DNA of 37,106 bases. It comes from an uncultured Verrucomicrobia subdivision 3 bacterium. Its GTDB lineage: Bacteria; Verrucomicrobiota; Verrucomicrobiia; Limisphaerales; UBA8199. The notes beneath the pieces are model-generated. The model was not told the DNA's origin, ran no database searches, and saw only the letters and a program-made list of their open reading frames with translations. This document shows, piece by piece, positions 24,049 through 31,575 of this stretch. The translations under genes were made by a program, and so were the position numbers. The stretch covers positions 1 to 37,106 of the forward strand of contig CAIWJG010000097.1 of assembly GCA_903912925.1 (NCBI GenBank), written 5' to 3'. The first letter of the stretch is position 1; every line of letters begins with the position of its first letter.

Positions 24049-26328
24049 TCAAGGCTTTGCGGCAATGAGGTGCAACCGGTGTGCGGTGGCCAGATAGAGT
24101 GCATCGCCGACTAGCGCCGGACGCGAATAGAGAGGCGCATCCATCTCGATCTGGGCCAGCAGTTCCTTTCGTCGTCCGGCACGCAGAACGGTCATGCTGC
24201 CGTCAACGTTGCCAACGTAGAGGCGGTTGCCGGCCAGCAAGAGGCATCCCCAGATGGCCCCGCTTGTCTCGTGCTTCCAGACGTGGGCGCCGGTGGTCGC
24301 GTCCAGGCAGTGCAGCACTCCGCCCAGGTCCCCAACATACAGCAAGCCGTCCTTCGCGATCGGCGTTCCCACCACCCGGCCGACCTCGCGGGAAGTCCAG
24401 AGGAGCCTGCTCTCGGTGACGTCTTCCTGGCCGTTGGGGCTGAGCGCATGAACAAGCGAAGGTCCGTTGCCGTGCAGAGGATCCTGCCCCAGGGCGAGGA
24501 AGATGCGGCCGTCGGCGAAGACTGGTGAAGCAATGATAGAACTGCGTGAAAGGACACCAGGGCGCGGAAGCCAGCGAGCCCCTTTCGGGTTGCCGTCAAA
24601 GCGCCAGAGTTCGCGGCCCGACGCCGCGTCGTATGCGCGCAGCCAGCCATCTCCCCCGCCGAAGAGCACCTGCATGCGCCCGTTCACGCTGGCCGCCACG
24701 GGGCTGGACCACTGGCCGTGCAGCACATGCTGGCCCGGGCCAATGGCGCGCCAGACCACTTCGCCCGAGTGCTTGTCCACCGCGATCAGACTCGGGGCAC
24801 GCGGCGAGGGGATGCGCGTATGGCCTTCATTTTGGCCGTTGGAGGTGCAGACGATCAGCAGATCACCCACGGGCAACACCTCGCTGTTGGAAGCTTCATG
24901 CGGAAAGACACCCAGCCGGGCGCACATGTCCAGTTCCCAAACGATGTCAGCCGCGGCGTTGTCCTGGAAGTGCTCTTCCCGATACCGGCCAGGGTTCTCG
25001 CCATCGCGGAACCCCCGTGTGTCGAGGCAACGGAGCTGGCACTCGGCGGTGACATAGTACAACCGGTTCCATTCCACATACGGCGCACTGGTCGTCGAAG
25101 GCAACAGGAACTCCCTCAGGCCTCGCTTTACGCGCGGGGCCACGTCCTGCCAAAGGAACGTCCCATCCGTCACCCGAAAGGCCATGAGCACCCCGCAATC
25201 TTGCTGGCAGGCGGGGTTCAGGTGCCTGGCGTTGTCGGTCCCCACATAGACCGCATCGTCAGCAACCACCGGACGGCCAAACGTCTCGTTTCCCAACTCG
25301 ACACTCCAGACGATGTTCCGCCCAGTGGTCGGATTCCAGTCCACCGGAGGATTGCCCGTTTGAGCCACCGTCGTCTGGGGTTGGGGCATGACGAGAGTCG
25401 CAGGCACAGGGGGTGAGACGACATGCCCTCCAGACTCGCCGCCAGCGATTCGATTCAACGCCCACTCAGCTTCGTTACGCAGTGTTGGATCGTTGCTGGC
25501 CATTCTCAGCGCCTCCAGGGATGTCTGTGCCTTTGGCCCGATGCTTCCCAGCGCCCCGGCCGCGCAGATGCGCACGTAGAGGAATTCATCCTTCAGAGCT
25601 TCGATCAACTGCGGCACAGCGGGCTGCGCGGCCGGGCCGATGCTCGCCAGGGCCTCACATGCCGCCCATCGGACGCCGGGAATCGGATCGCCCACGGCTC
25701 TTGCCAGGTCCTTGGTCGCCTTGGCGGCCTTCGTACCGATGGATGCCAGAGCCTCCGCCGCGTACAGGCGGACGTATGGTTCCCCGTGCGAGAGAGCCTT
25801 GTCCAGAGCGGATACCGAAGGAGCGGCCCGCTTGCCCAAGGCGCCCAGGGCACGCGCGGCATCGCGCGCGACAAGCGAATCCGCGTCGCTCAGTGCCCGT
25901 CTCAACGCCGGCTGTATCCGTTCGGTATCGGGTGCCAGGTCGATCAAGACATCGACGGCGCTTCGCCGGATGGCGGCTCGATCATCCCGAAGCATGTCCG
26001 TCAGCACCGGAATGGCCGCCGGACCGATACGGCGGATGATTTCAGAAGTCTCCAGATGCAGGTCTCCATTGCGACGGTTCAGGAATCGTCTCAGCAGGGG
26101 CAGCGAACGCCCTGCCCCTTGGACCAGGGCGGCTTCGGCGGTTGCCCGAACCTTCGGGTCGTTGGCCATCACGCGATTTGCCCAGTCAAACGCCAGGGCA
26201 GGATTCCTGGAAAGATCCGACTCTGTCGGAAGCGGCAGCTCCCGGGACGAAGCGGAGGTGTGCCCTGAGGCCGTGCCGGCGCCCAGCAGGAGTAGTCCGA
26301 CGATGAATAATAACTGATAGCAGGGCAT
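24049..26328 (-). CDS. Exported HEAT-repeat and PQQ-type beta-propeller protein
   Basis: The start MPCYQLLFIVGLLLLGAGTASG at 26328 gives a signal peptide; the longer frame runs into the tRNA gene. After cleavage come about seven HEAT-like repeats (e.g. AADALASIG/AAEALASIGTKA, CEALASIGPAAQPAVPQLIEAL, AAGALGSIGPKAQ), to about residue 300. A proline-rich linker follows, then a PQQ-like propeller (FGRPVVADDAVYVGTDN, GEVVWRAIGPGQHVLHGQWSSPVA, GRELWRFDGN, LYVGDLGGVLHCLDATTGAHVWKHE, LYVGNVDGSMTVL). The last blades resemble outer-membrane BamB-like and PQQ-repeat proteins. No quinoprotein active site is seen, so it is probably a binding or scaffold protein rather than a dehydrogenase. Similar combinations are common in Planctomycetes and Verrucomicrobiota. 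Confidence 0.87.
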   Translation of the reverse strand: MPCYQLLFIVGLLLLGAGTASGHTSASSRELPLPTESDLSRNPALAFDWANRVMANDPKVRATAEAALVQGAGRSLPLLRRFLNRRNGDLHLETSEIIRRIGPAAIPVLTDMLRDDRAAIRRSAVDVLIDLAPDTERIQPALRRALSDADSLVARDAARALGALGKRAAPSVSALDKALSHGEPYVRLYAAEALASIGTKAAKATKDLARAVGDPIPGVRWAACEALASIGPAAQPAVPQLIEALKDEFLYVRICAAGALGSIGPKAQTSLEALRMASNDPTLRNEAEWALNRIAGGESGGHVVSPPVPATLVMPQPQTTVAQTGNPPVDWNPTTGRNIVWSVELGNETFGRPVVADDAVYVGTDNARHLNPACQQDCGVLMAFRVTDGTFLWQDVAPRVKRGLREFLLPSTTSAPYVEWNRLYYVTAECQLRCLDTRGFRDGENPGRYREEHFQDNAAADIVWELDMCARLGVFPHEASNSEVLPVGDLLIVCTSNGQNEGHTRIPSPRAPSLIAVDKHSGEVVWRAIGPGQHVLHGQWSSPVAASVNGRMQVLFGGGDGWLRAYDAASGRELWRFDGNPKGARWLPRPGVLSRSSIIASPVFADGRIFLALGQDPLHGNGPSLVHALSPNGQEDVTESRLLWTSREVGRVVGTPIAKDGLLYVGDLGGVLHCLDATTGAHVWKHETSGAIWGCLLLAGNRLYVGNVDGSMTVLRAGRRKELLAQIEMDAPLYSRPALVGDALYLATAHRLHLIAAKP

Positions 26329-26415
26329 TTGACCCCGCGTGGGCGTGCGTCGGGGCTCTCCGGAGAAGGTGGCTTTTGGCGGGAAGCTCCATGTGTCCAT
26401 TTTGTGCCTCAAAGT

Positions 26416-26500
26416 TGGTGCGCATAGCAGGACTTGAACCTGCACAGGTTACCCCACTACCACCTCAAAGTAGCGCGTCTGCCAATTCCGCCATATGCGC
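26416..26500 (-). tRNA. tRNA-Leu (anticodon GAG)
   Basis: The minus strand gives the acceptor stem GCGCATA/TATGCGC, D stem GCG...CGC, anticodon stem CTACT/GGTAG with loop TTGAGGT (anticodon GAG), a short class II variable arm, and the T arm GCAGG-TTCAAGT-CCTGC. Discriminator A and an encoded CCA end follow. It reads CTC/CTT leucine codons. It lies about 90 bp upstream of the HEAT/PQQ gene start. Confidence 0.96.
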
Positions 26501-26547
26501 GAGACTAAACCGTTCACGAGGAAACGGACCACTGTCACCCAACTCTA

Positions 26548-26579
26548 TGTAGAATCAGATTTTTCCGTGTGCTTGTCAA
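26548..26579 (-). promoter_or_regulatory. Possible promoter of tRNA-Leu
   Basis: The minus strand shows a perfect TTGACA (26574-26579). A weak -10-like TTCTACA follows 19 bp later, about 48 bp upstream of the tRNA 5' end. The spacing is on the long side, so only the -35 box is convincing. Confidence 0.35.
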
Positions 26580-26686
26580 CTCATTCCACGACACTCATTC
26601 CACAATACTCCTTTCGTGCCCGAATTCTTTGAGCCGCTTCAAGGAATCTCCATGGGTGAGGACTGAGCCGGTCGCCAAGGATTCAA

Positions 26687-27706
26687 TTATCTCCCCTCGC
26701 GCCAACCCAGATGGTCGAGGCGCTTGAACTCGGCTTGAATGTCCGTTCCCTCGAAGAACGACAGCCAGCCTCGGATGCGCGTGGTCTTGCCCGGTGCGCA
26801 GTCGGGGAACTTGGGGTCTGAGTGGATGCACGGCACTTTAGGGTTGTCCCATGGACGATCGCATGGTTCGAAGGCCGTAATCACCCAATGGCGGCCGTCT
26901 TCAGAACGCGCCGCGGTGTATGGCTTGGACACCAGCTTGTTGGTATTGGTAAGCGCATTGAACTCCGGCGCAGCTTTGAGCATCACGCAGTTCTGCACCC
27001 GCATTTTGGTGAGCGTGTCCGTCGTCCCGTTCTTAAGCCACATCTCGAAGAGCACGCCGTCACGGCGCGGGACAACCCTGGTGCCAAAGGCGATTCCATT
27101 TGGCAGCGTGCGCGCCATCTCCAGAACGCCGCCGCGCTGCCGCTGCCACTCCAGTTTGGGCAGCGTGATTTTCTGTGTTTCCCACAAGGTCGGAACATGG
27201 GTGTGCGCCAGATAGATGAGCCCCAGATTAGAGAACACCGCCTCCGGCACGTCCACCACCACGTAGCCAGATTCATCCCACGGGGTGAAGATGCTCACCT
27301 TGGTCTCCCGCTGCGGGTTGATTGCTCCCTCCAAAAAGCCGATGCGGGGATGGCGTCCGCCGGGGTAAGGGAGCACAAGCAACGGGTCGCCCGCCTTGTG
27401 AACCATCGGCTTGCGATCAGCCAGATGGAACTTCCTGGCGGCGGTGGTCACTTCTTCCGGGGACATCCCGGTTGCGGAGCAAACTTCCGCCACACTGAAA
27501 TGGTGATACACGAGCATGTTCTCCAGCCAGTAACGAAGCTCCCGGTCGTTTTGTGGCCGGCGGGTTTCATTGCCTGGGGGCGGTGCCTCCGCGGGTTGTG
27601 CCCGGCCGACGGGGGCGGATGCCGACAGCAGCAGCAGGATCAGTGAGAAGAAATTGGTTCTTAACGCTGCGTGGTTACTAGAGAACTGGGTCCTGATCGT
27701 GCTCAT
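26687..27706 (-). CDS. Secreted protein of unknown function
   Basis: This protein of 339 residues starts at the ATG at 27706, which gives a hydrophobic signal sequence (RTNFFSLILLLLSASAPVGRA). A small helix-turn-helix-looking segment (LENMLVYHHFSVAEVCSATGMSPEEVTTAARK) comes first, then a beta-rich region (DPLLVLPYPGGRHPRIGFLEGAINPQRETKVSIFTPWDESGYVVVDVPEAV) and a C-terminal ending RGWLSFFEGTDIQAEFKRLDHLGWR. This pattern matches conserved hypothetical proteins of Verrucomicrobiota and Planctomycetes of unknown function, possibly sugar-related. It is divergent from the Lrp gene and followed by the tRNA. Confidence 0.8.
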   Translation of the reverse strand: MSTIRTQFSSNHAALRTNFFSLILLLLSASAPVGRAQPAEAPPPGNETRRPQNDRELRYWLENMLVYHHFSVAEVCSATGMSPEEVTTAARKFHLADRKPMVHKAGDPLLVLPYPGGRHPRIGFLEGAINPQRETKVSIFTPWDESGYVVVDVPEAVFSNLGLIYLAHTHVPTLWETQKITLPKLEWQRQRGGVLEMARTLPNGIAFGTRVVPRRDGVLFEMWLKNGTTDTLTKMRVQNCVMLKAAPEFNALTNTNKLVSKPYTAARSEDGRHWVITAFEPCDRPWDNPKVPCIHSDPKFPDCAPGKTTRIRGWLSFFEGTDIQAEFKRLDHLGWREGR

Positions 27707-27845
27707 TGAGGCGCATGGTGCCAAACGGAGAGGGGGTGTCAAATACCATGACCAGCCGCCTCCGGCTGCCCCGCCCCGTTGATTCTGCTCGACTCACCGC
27801 TCGCCGAGCCGCTAGGTTGGCGGCACACGTCACCCGAGATGAATT

Positions 27846-28325
27846 ATGGATGAACTGCTGAAATTGATTCAGAGCAATGCGCTTGAGTCGCATGAGAACC
27901 TCGCCCGGATGCTGGGCCTCGCGCCAGCCGAAGTGAGCCGGCGGATTGCCGATTACGAGAAACGCGGGGTCATCCGGGGCTATCAGGCCATCCTCAACGA
28001 GGACCAGCTTGATCTAGGCAAGGTCACCGCGGTCATCGAGGTGAAGGTGACGCCGCAACGCGAGGGCGGCTTCGATACCATTGCCGAACGCATCAGCCGC
28101 TTCCCCGAGGTGCGCTCGGCCCATCTCATGAGCGGCACATACGACCTGCTGCTGTTTGTCGAGGGGCGCACGCTGCGCGATGTGGCGGCGTTCGTCAGTG
28201 AACGGCTTTCCACCCTCGAAGGCGTCCTTTCAACCTCCACCCATTTCATGCTGAAGACCTACAAGCGCTTCGGCGTGCTGATGCACCAGACTACTACCGA
28301 TGAGCGCCTCACTGTCACTCCGTGA
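27846..28325 (+). CDS. Lrp/AsnC family transcriptional regulator
   Basis: This 159-residue regulator has an N-terminal winged helix (MDELLKLIQSNALESHENLARMLGLAPAEVSRRIADYEKRGVIRGYQAILNE-type) and a C-terminal RAM effector domain (VTAVIEVKVTPQREGGFDTIAERISRFPEVRSAHLMSGTYDLLLFVEG). The family senses amino acids and binds DNA as octamers. Its 3' end overlaps the aminotransferase start by 26 bp, so the two are co-transcribed. The regulator probably controls its own operon in response to an amino acid. Confidence 0.95.
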   Translation: MDELLKLIQSNALESHENLARMLGLAPAEVSRRIADYEKRGVIRGYQAILNEDQLDLGKVTAVIEVKVTPQREGGFDTIAERISRFPEVRSAHLMSGTYDLLLFVEGRTLRDVAAFVSERLSTLEGVLSTSTHFMLKTYKRFGVLMHQTTTDERLTVTP

Positions 28326-29475
28326 TCGCCTGAATGTGACCGTGCGCGATATCCCGCGCAGCGGCATCCGCGATTTTTTCGACCTGGTCACGACCATGAA
28401 GGACGTGATCAGCCTGGGTATCGGCGAACCGGACTTCGACACGCCGTGGCACGTCCGCGAAGCAACCGTCTTTGCCCTCGAACGCGGCGCGACCCATTAC
28501 AGCAGCAACCTCGGCTACCTCGATCTGCGGTGCGCCTTGGCTCGCTATGTGGCCAAGACCTTCGGCGCGGAATACAACCCGGACGACGAAGTGCTTATTA
28601 CGGTCGGCGTGAGCGAGGCGCTGGACCTGGCGTTGCGGGCGTTGCTGAACCCGGGCGACGAGGTTCTTTATCATGAGCCGTGCTATGTGTCCTATCGGGC
28701 GACGATTCTGTTCGCGCACGGCGTGCCGTTGGAAGTCGAGACCCGCGCCGAAAACGGGTTCCGTCTCACCCGCGCGATGCTCGAAGCCAAAGTGACCCCG
28801 CGCACCAAGGTGCTGATGCTTAACTTCCCGAACAACCCGACCGGTGCGGTCATGAGCCGGGCTGACCTGGAGGACATCGCCGCCTTCGCCATCGAGCGCG
28901 ACCTCATCGTCATCACGGACGAGATCTACGGCGAGCTGACCTACGACGCGCCGCACACGAGCATTGTCAGCCTGCCCGGCATGCGCGAACGCACCATCTT
29001 TCTGCACGGCTTTTCGAAGGCTTGGGCCATGACCGGTTTCCGACTCGGCTACGCCTGCGGTCCGGCGGAGCTTATCGAGGCCATGATGAAGATCCACCAA
29101 TACACGATGCTGTGTGCGTCTTCGCTGAGCCAAAAGGCCGCGCTTGAAGCCCTGGTCCGGCCCGAGGCAGACGTTACCGAGATGGTGAATGAATACCGGC
29201 GTCGCCGCAACTTCATCGCCACCGCCTTCGCGGAGATGGGTGTCGAGTGCCACCGACCGCTAGGGGCATTTTACGCGTTCCCGAGCGTCGCGAAGTTCGG
29301 CTTGTCGGCGAAGGAGTTTTCCCTCCAGTTACTGCGCGAGGAGAATGTGGCGGTGGTTCCCGGCACTGCGTTTGGGGTCTGCGGCGAGGGTTTTGTCCGC
29401 TGTGCTTACGCCACCAACATGAATAACATTAAAGAAGCTATGATCCGCATCCGGCGCTTTATTGGACGGCGCTAG
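28300..29475 (+). CDS. PLP-dependent class I/II aminotransferase
   Basis: This 391-residue fold-type I aminotransferase is cytoplasmic. It shows ISLGIGEPDFDTPWHV, the Tyr/Asn region YSSNLGYLDLR, NFPNNPTGAV (Asn that pairs with PLP), VITDEIYGELTY (Asp/Tyr), the PLP lysine Lys240 in GFSKAWAMTGFRLGY, and a C-terminal substrate-binding Arg (FVRCAYATN). It resembles the aspartate/aromatic or MalY/PatB-like group, so the substrate cannot be named. Coupling to an Lrp regulator suggests a role in amino-acid breakdown or synthesis. Alternative starts exist a few codons downstream, but this one fits the overlap. Confidence 0.94.
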   Translation: MSASLSLRDRLNVTVRDIPRSGIRDFFDLVTTMKDVISLGIGEPDFDTPWHVREATVFALERGATHYSSNLGYLDLRCALARYVAKTFGAEYNPDDEVLITVGVSEALDLALRALLNPGDEVLYHEPCYVSYRATILFAHGVPLEVETRAENGFRLTRAMLEAKVTPRTKVLMLNFPNNPTGAVMSRADLEDIAAFAIERDLIVITDEIYGELTYDAPHTSIVSLPGMRERTIFLHGFSKAWAMTGFRLGYACGPAELIEAMMKIHQYTMLCASSLSQKAALEALVRPEADVTEMVNEYRRRRNFIATAFAEMGVECHRPLGAFYAFPSVAKFGLSAKEFSLQLLREENVAVVPGTAFGVCGEGFVRCAYATNMNNIKEAMIRIRRFIGRR

Positions 29476-29496
29476 ATCCGCGAAGCCACGACAAAG

Positions 29497-31515
29497 ATGG
29501 TTAGGGCATACTCGCGCGCATTCAGTCTCGTTCTCCTTCTGGGTTTGCCCCTCACCGCTGCGGGCGCCAGCGGACTCCAACTCCAGGGACTGGTGGTCGC
29601 GCCGCACTTGCAGTCGAAGGAAATGCGCTACCGGCGCGAGCCGGATTTCAGCCTCGGCGCGCGGGTGGAGTTGTTCTTGTGCAATTCCGGCAGCACCGAG
29701 CTGCGTCTTGCGCCGGACGCCGATATTCGCCTGCGCGACAAGTCGCCAGACGACTTGATCGCCGCGGACGAGTGGGCCTGGCATGACTTTCCCAGTGCCT
29801 GGACGAACGCGCCGCTGGTCCTGCCGCCGGACGCGCTCACGGTCTGGTCGTTCAACGGCAAACGCGCGCCGTGGGGCGTGGGCACGAGCGCGACGCTCGC
29901 CGTCGGCGGCGCGGAGATCAAATTCGACCTTGCCCAGCCAGAAGCGTGGCTCTCCGCCGTCACGTTCCTTGGCAGCCCGACGAATCCGTTCCCGGACTCG
30001 CTTATCTTCCACCTCGCCAATCAAACCGCCGGGCCGCTGCGGCTCGAAGCCTGCCGTCTTTGGCTACCGCGGGACAACAGTTCCTGGCGTGCCCTGCTGC
30101 CGCAGCCGTGGCTCACGAACCTCGCGGCGTTCCCTGCCAACGCCACGATTCCGGTCGGGGACCGGGGTGGCGCGCGGGTGGACACTGGCCGTTTGCCGCT
30201 CACGTACACGGCACTGGAGGTGCGATTGTCCCGGGTCGGCAGCCCGCCGCTTACGCTCTGGGCGCACCTGCGCATCAAGCGCGAGGCGTTCGACCTCAGC
30301 GGCGGCTGGGTGAGCAGCGGGATTCGCGGCCGCAGCAGCCTGAGCTTCGAGCCGTATCTCAAGACGCTGCGCCGGATGCACATCAACACGGGACACTTCG
30401 AGGTTGTCCCCGGTTACACGGACAATCCCGAGCTTTATGCGAAGTACCCGCTCAAGCTCTTCAACCGCCTTGGCGACTTCAACCGCTATGACACCGACGC
30501 GATGCTGCCGCGCATCCACGCCGTCGAGTTTCTCGGGGAGCCGCAATACGGTGGCGGCCATCCAGTGCCGCCGCAAGAGGTCTGGCGCAGGTTGGCGCCC
30601 TACGCGACCACGCACCTGCCGACCACTGTCACGCACAGCGAGGAGCGGATCTGGCGCTTTTATGCCGGGCTCTCCGACTACCCGCACTACGACGCCTACC
30701 GGGTCACCGCGCCGTCGCCCGACCTGTGGTCCAAATACGACCGTTGGGGAGAACAAACCATCCGCTGGGGTGCGCCGCTCGAAACCATTGGCGACATGAC
30801 GCGCTCGTTGCGTGAACTTAATCGCCCGCGGCCCATCGCCTACTGGTCGCAAGGCACCGGAAACTGGGAGCGCTACGGCGGACGCAAACGCACGGCGCCG
30901 ACGCCCGAAGAACTCCGTGCCCAGGCTTACCACGCCTTGGCGCATCGCATTACCTCTTTATACTGGTTCAACCTGAGCCTCGATTCGCTGCTCAAGTTCC
31001 CCGACCTCATTGAACCGATCACCCGCGTGAGCCGGGAGATTTGCCTGCTGGAAGACTTTTACCTGGAAGGCGACGCGTATCATTACGAGCGGCTCGCTCG
31101 CGAAGGCAAACCCGAGTGGGACATCGCCGTCATCGCCGGGCCTCGTGGAGCATTGCTGTTTGCGCTCGACCTGGCCTATACGCCTGACCCGCAGGAAAAG
31201 GTGTTTAAGTTCGGCCCACCACGCGAAGCCACGCTCCAATTTCCGTTGCCCGCCTACCTGCGAGCGGCGGTCGAAGTTCTGCGGGTGGACGCCGAAGGCA
31301 TCAGCCCGGTCAACAGCACCAGGATTGCCGAAGGAGTGCAGATCACTGGCCGCTTCGGACCGGAGAATATATTTGTCGTGTCGCCGCGCCCCGGTCTGGC
31401 GAAAGAACTGGAAGCGCGCCGTTGCGAGCTGGTTGCTTATGAAGACGCTTTCAAGTTCGATGCCGGCCGCAACTCGGATGATCTGGCGCAATTACGGCGC
31501 ATTCTGAACCCTTGA
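29497..31515 (+). CDS. Large exported protein of unknown function
   Basis: This 672-residue protein has a signal peptide (AFSLVLLLGLPLTAAGASG). The first about 250 residues look like beta-sandwich domains (ARVELFLCNSGSTELRLAPD..., LTYTALEVRLSR). The middle third (LKTLRRMHINTGHFEVVPGYTDNPELY...RIHAVEFLGEPQYGGGHPVP, YWSQGTGNWERYGG) has the alternating helix and strand pattern of a TIM barrel, possibly a glycoside-hydrolase-like fold. The end is another beta domain. I see no diagnostic catalytic pair, so no family is named. It begins 21 bp after the aminotransferase and probably shares its transcript. The next gene follows at once. Confidence 0.75.
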   Translation: MVRAYSRAFSLVLLLGLPLTAAGASGLQLQGLVVAPHLQSKEMRYRREPDFSLGARVELFLCNSGSTELRLAPDADIRLRDKSPDDLIAADEWAWHDFPSAWTNAPLVLPPDALTVWSFNGKRAPWGVGTSATLAVGGAEIKFDLAQPEAWLSAVTFLGSPTNPFPDSLIFHLANQTAGPLRLEACRLWLPRDNSSWRALLPQPWLTNLAAFPANATIPVGDRGGARVDTGRLPLTYTALEVRLSRVGSPPLTLWAHLRIKREAFDLSGGWVSSGIRGRSSLSFEPYLKTLRRMHINTGHFEVVPGYTDNPELYAKYPLKLFNRLGDFNRYDTDAMLPRIHAVEFLGEPQYGGGHPVPPQEVWRRLAPYATTHLPTTVTHSEERIWRFYAGLSDYPHYDAYRVTAPSPDLWSKYDRWGEQTIRWGAPLETIGDMTRSLRELNRPRPIAYWSQGTGNWERYGGRKRTAPTPEELRAQAYHALAHRITSLYWFNLSLDSLLKFPDLIEPITRVSREICLLEDFYLEGDAYHYERLAREGKPEWDIAVIAGPRGALLFALDLAYTPDPQEKVFKFGPPREATLQFPLPAYLRAAVEVLRVDAEGISPVNSTRIAEGVQITGRFGPENIFVVSPRPGLAKELEARRCELVAYEDAFKFDAGRNSDDLAQLRRILNP

Positions 31516-31523
31516 GCCTGAAA

Positions 31524-31553
31524 ACCACAGATGAACACAGATGAACACAGATG
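31524..31553. repeat. Tandem ACAGATGAAC repeat before the TIGR03790 gene
   Basis: CCACAGATGA followed by ACACAGATGAACACAGATGG consists of three near-identical units of ACACAGATGA. The repeat creates a spurious in-frame ATG at 31531, so the real start is probably the ATG at 31576 or 31597. Confidence 0.75.
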
Positions 31554-31575
31554 GGCACGCCTTTACTCGGCGGGC

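Noticed and set aside
26328-26445. Upstream extension of the HEAT/PQQ gene
   Set aside because: It runs into the 3' half of tRNA-Leu and would bury the signal peptide; the start at 26328 is preferred.
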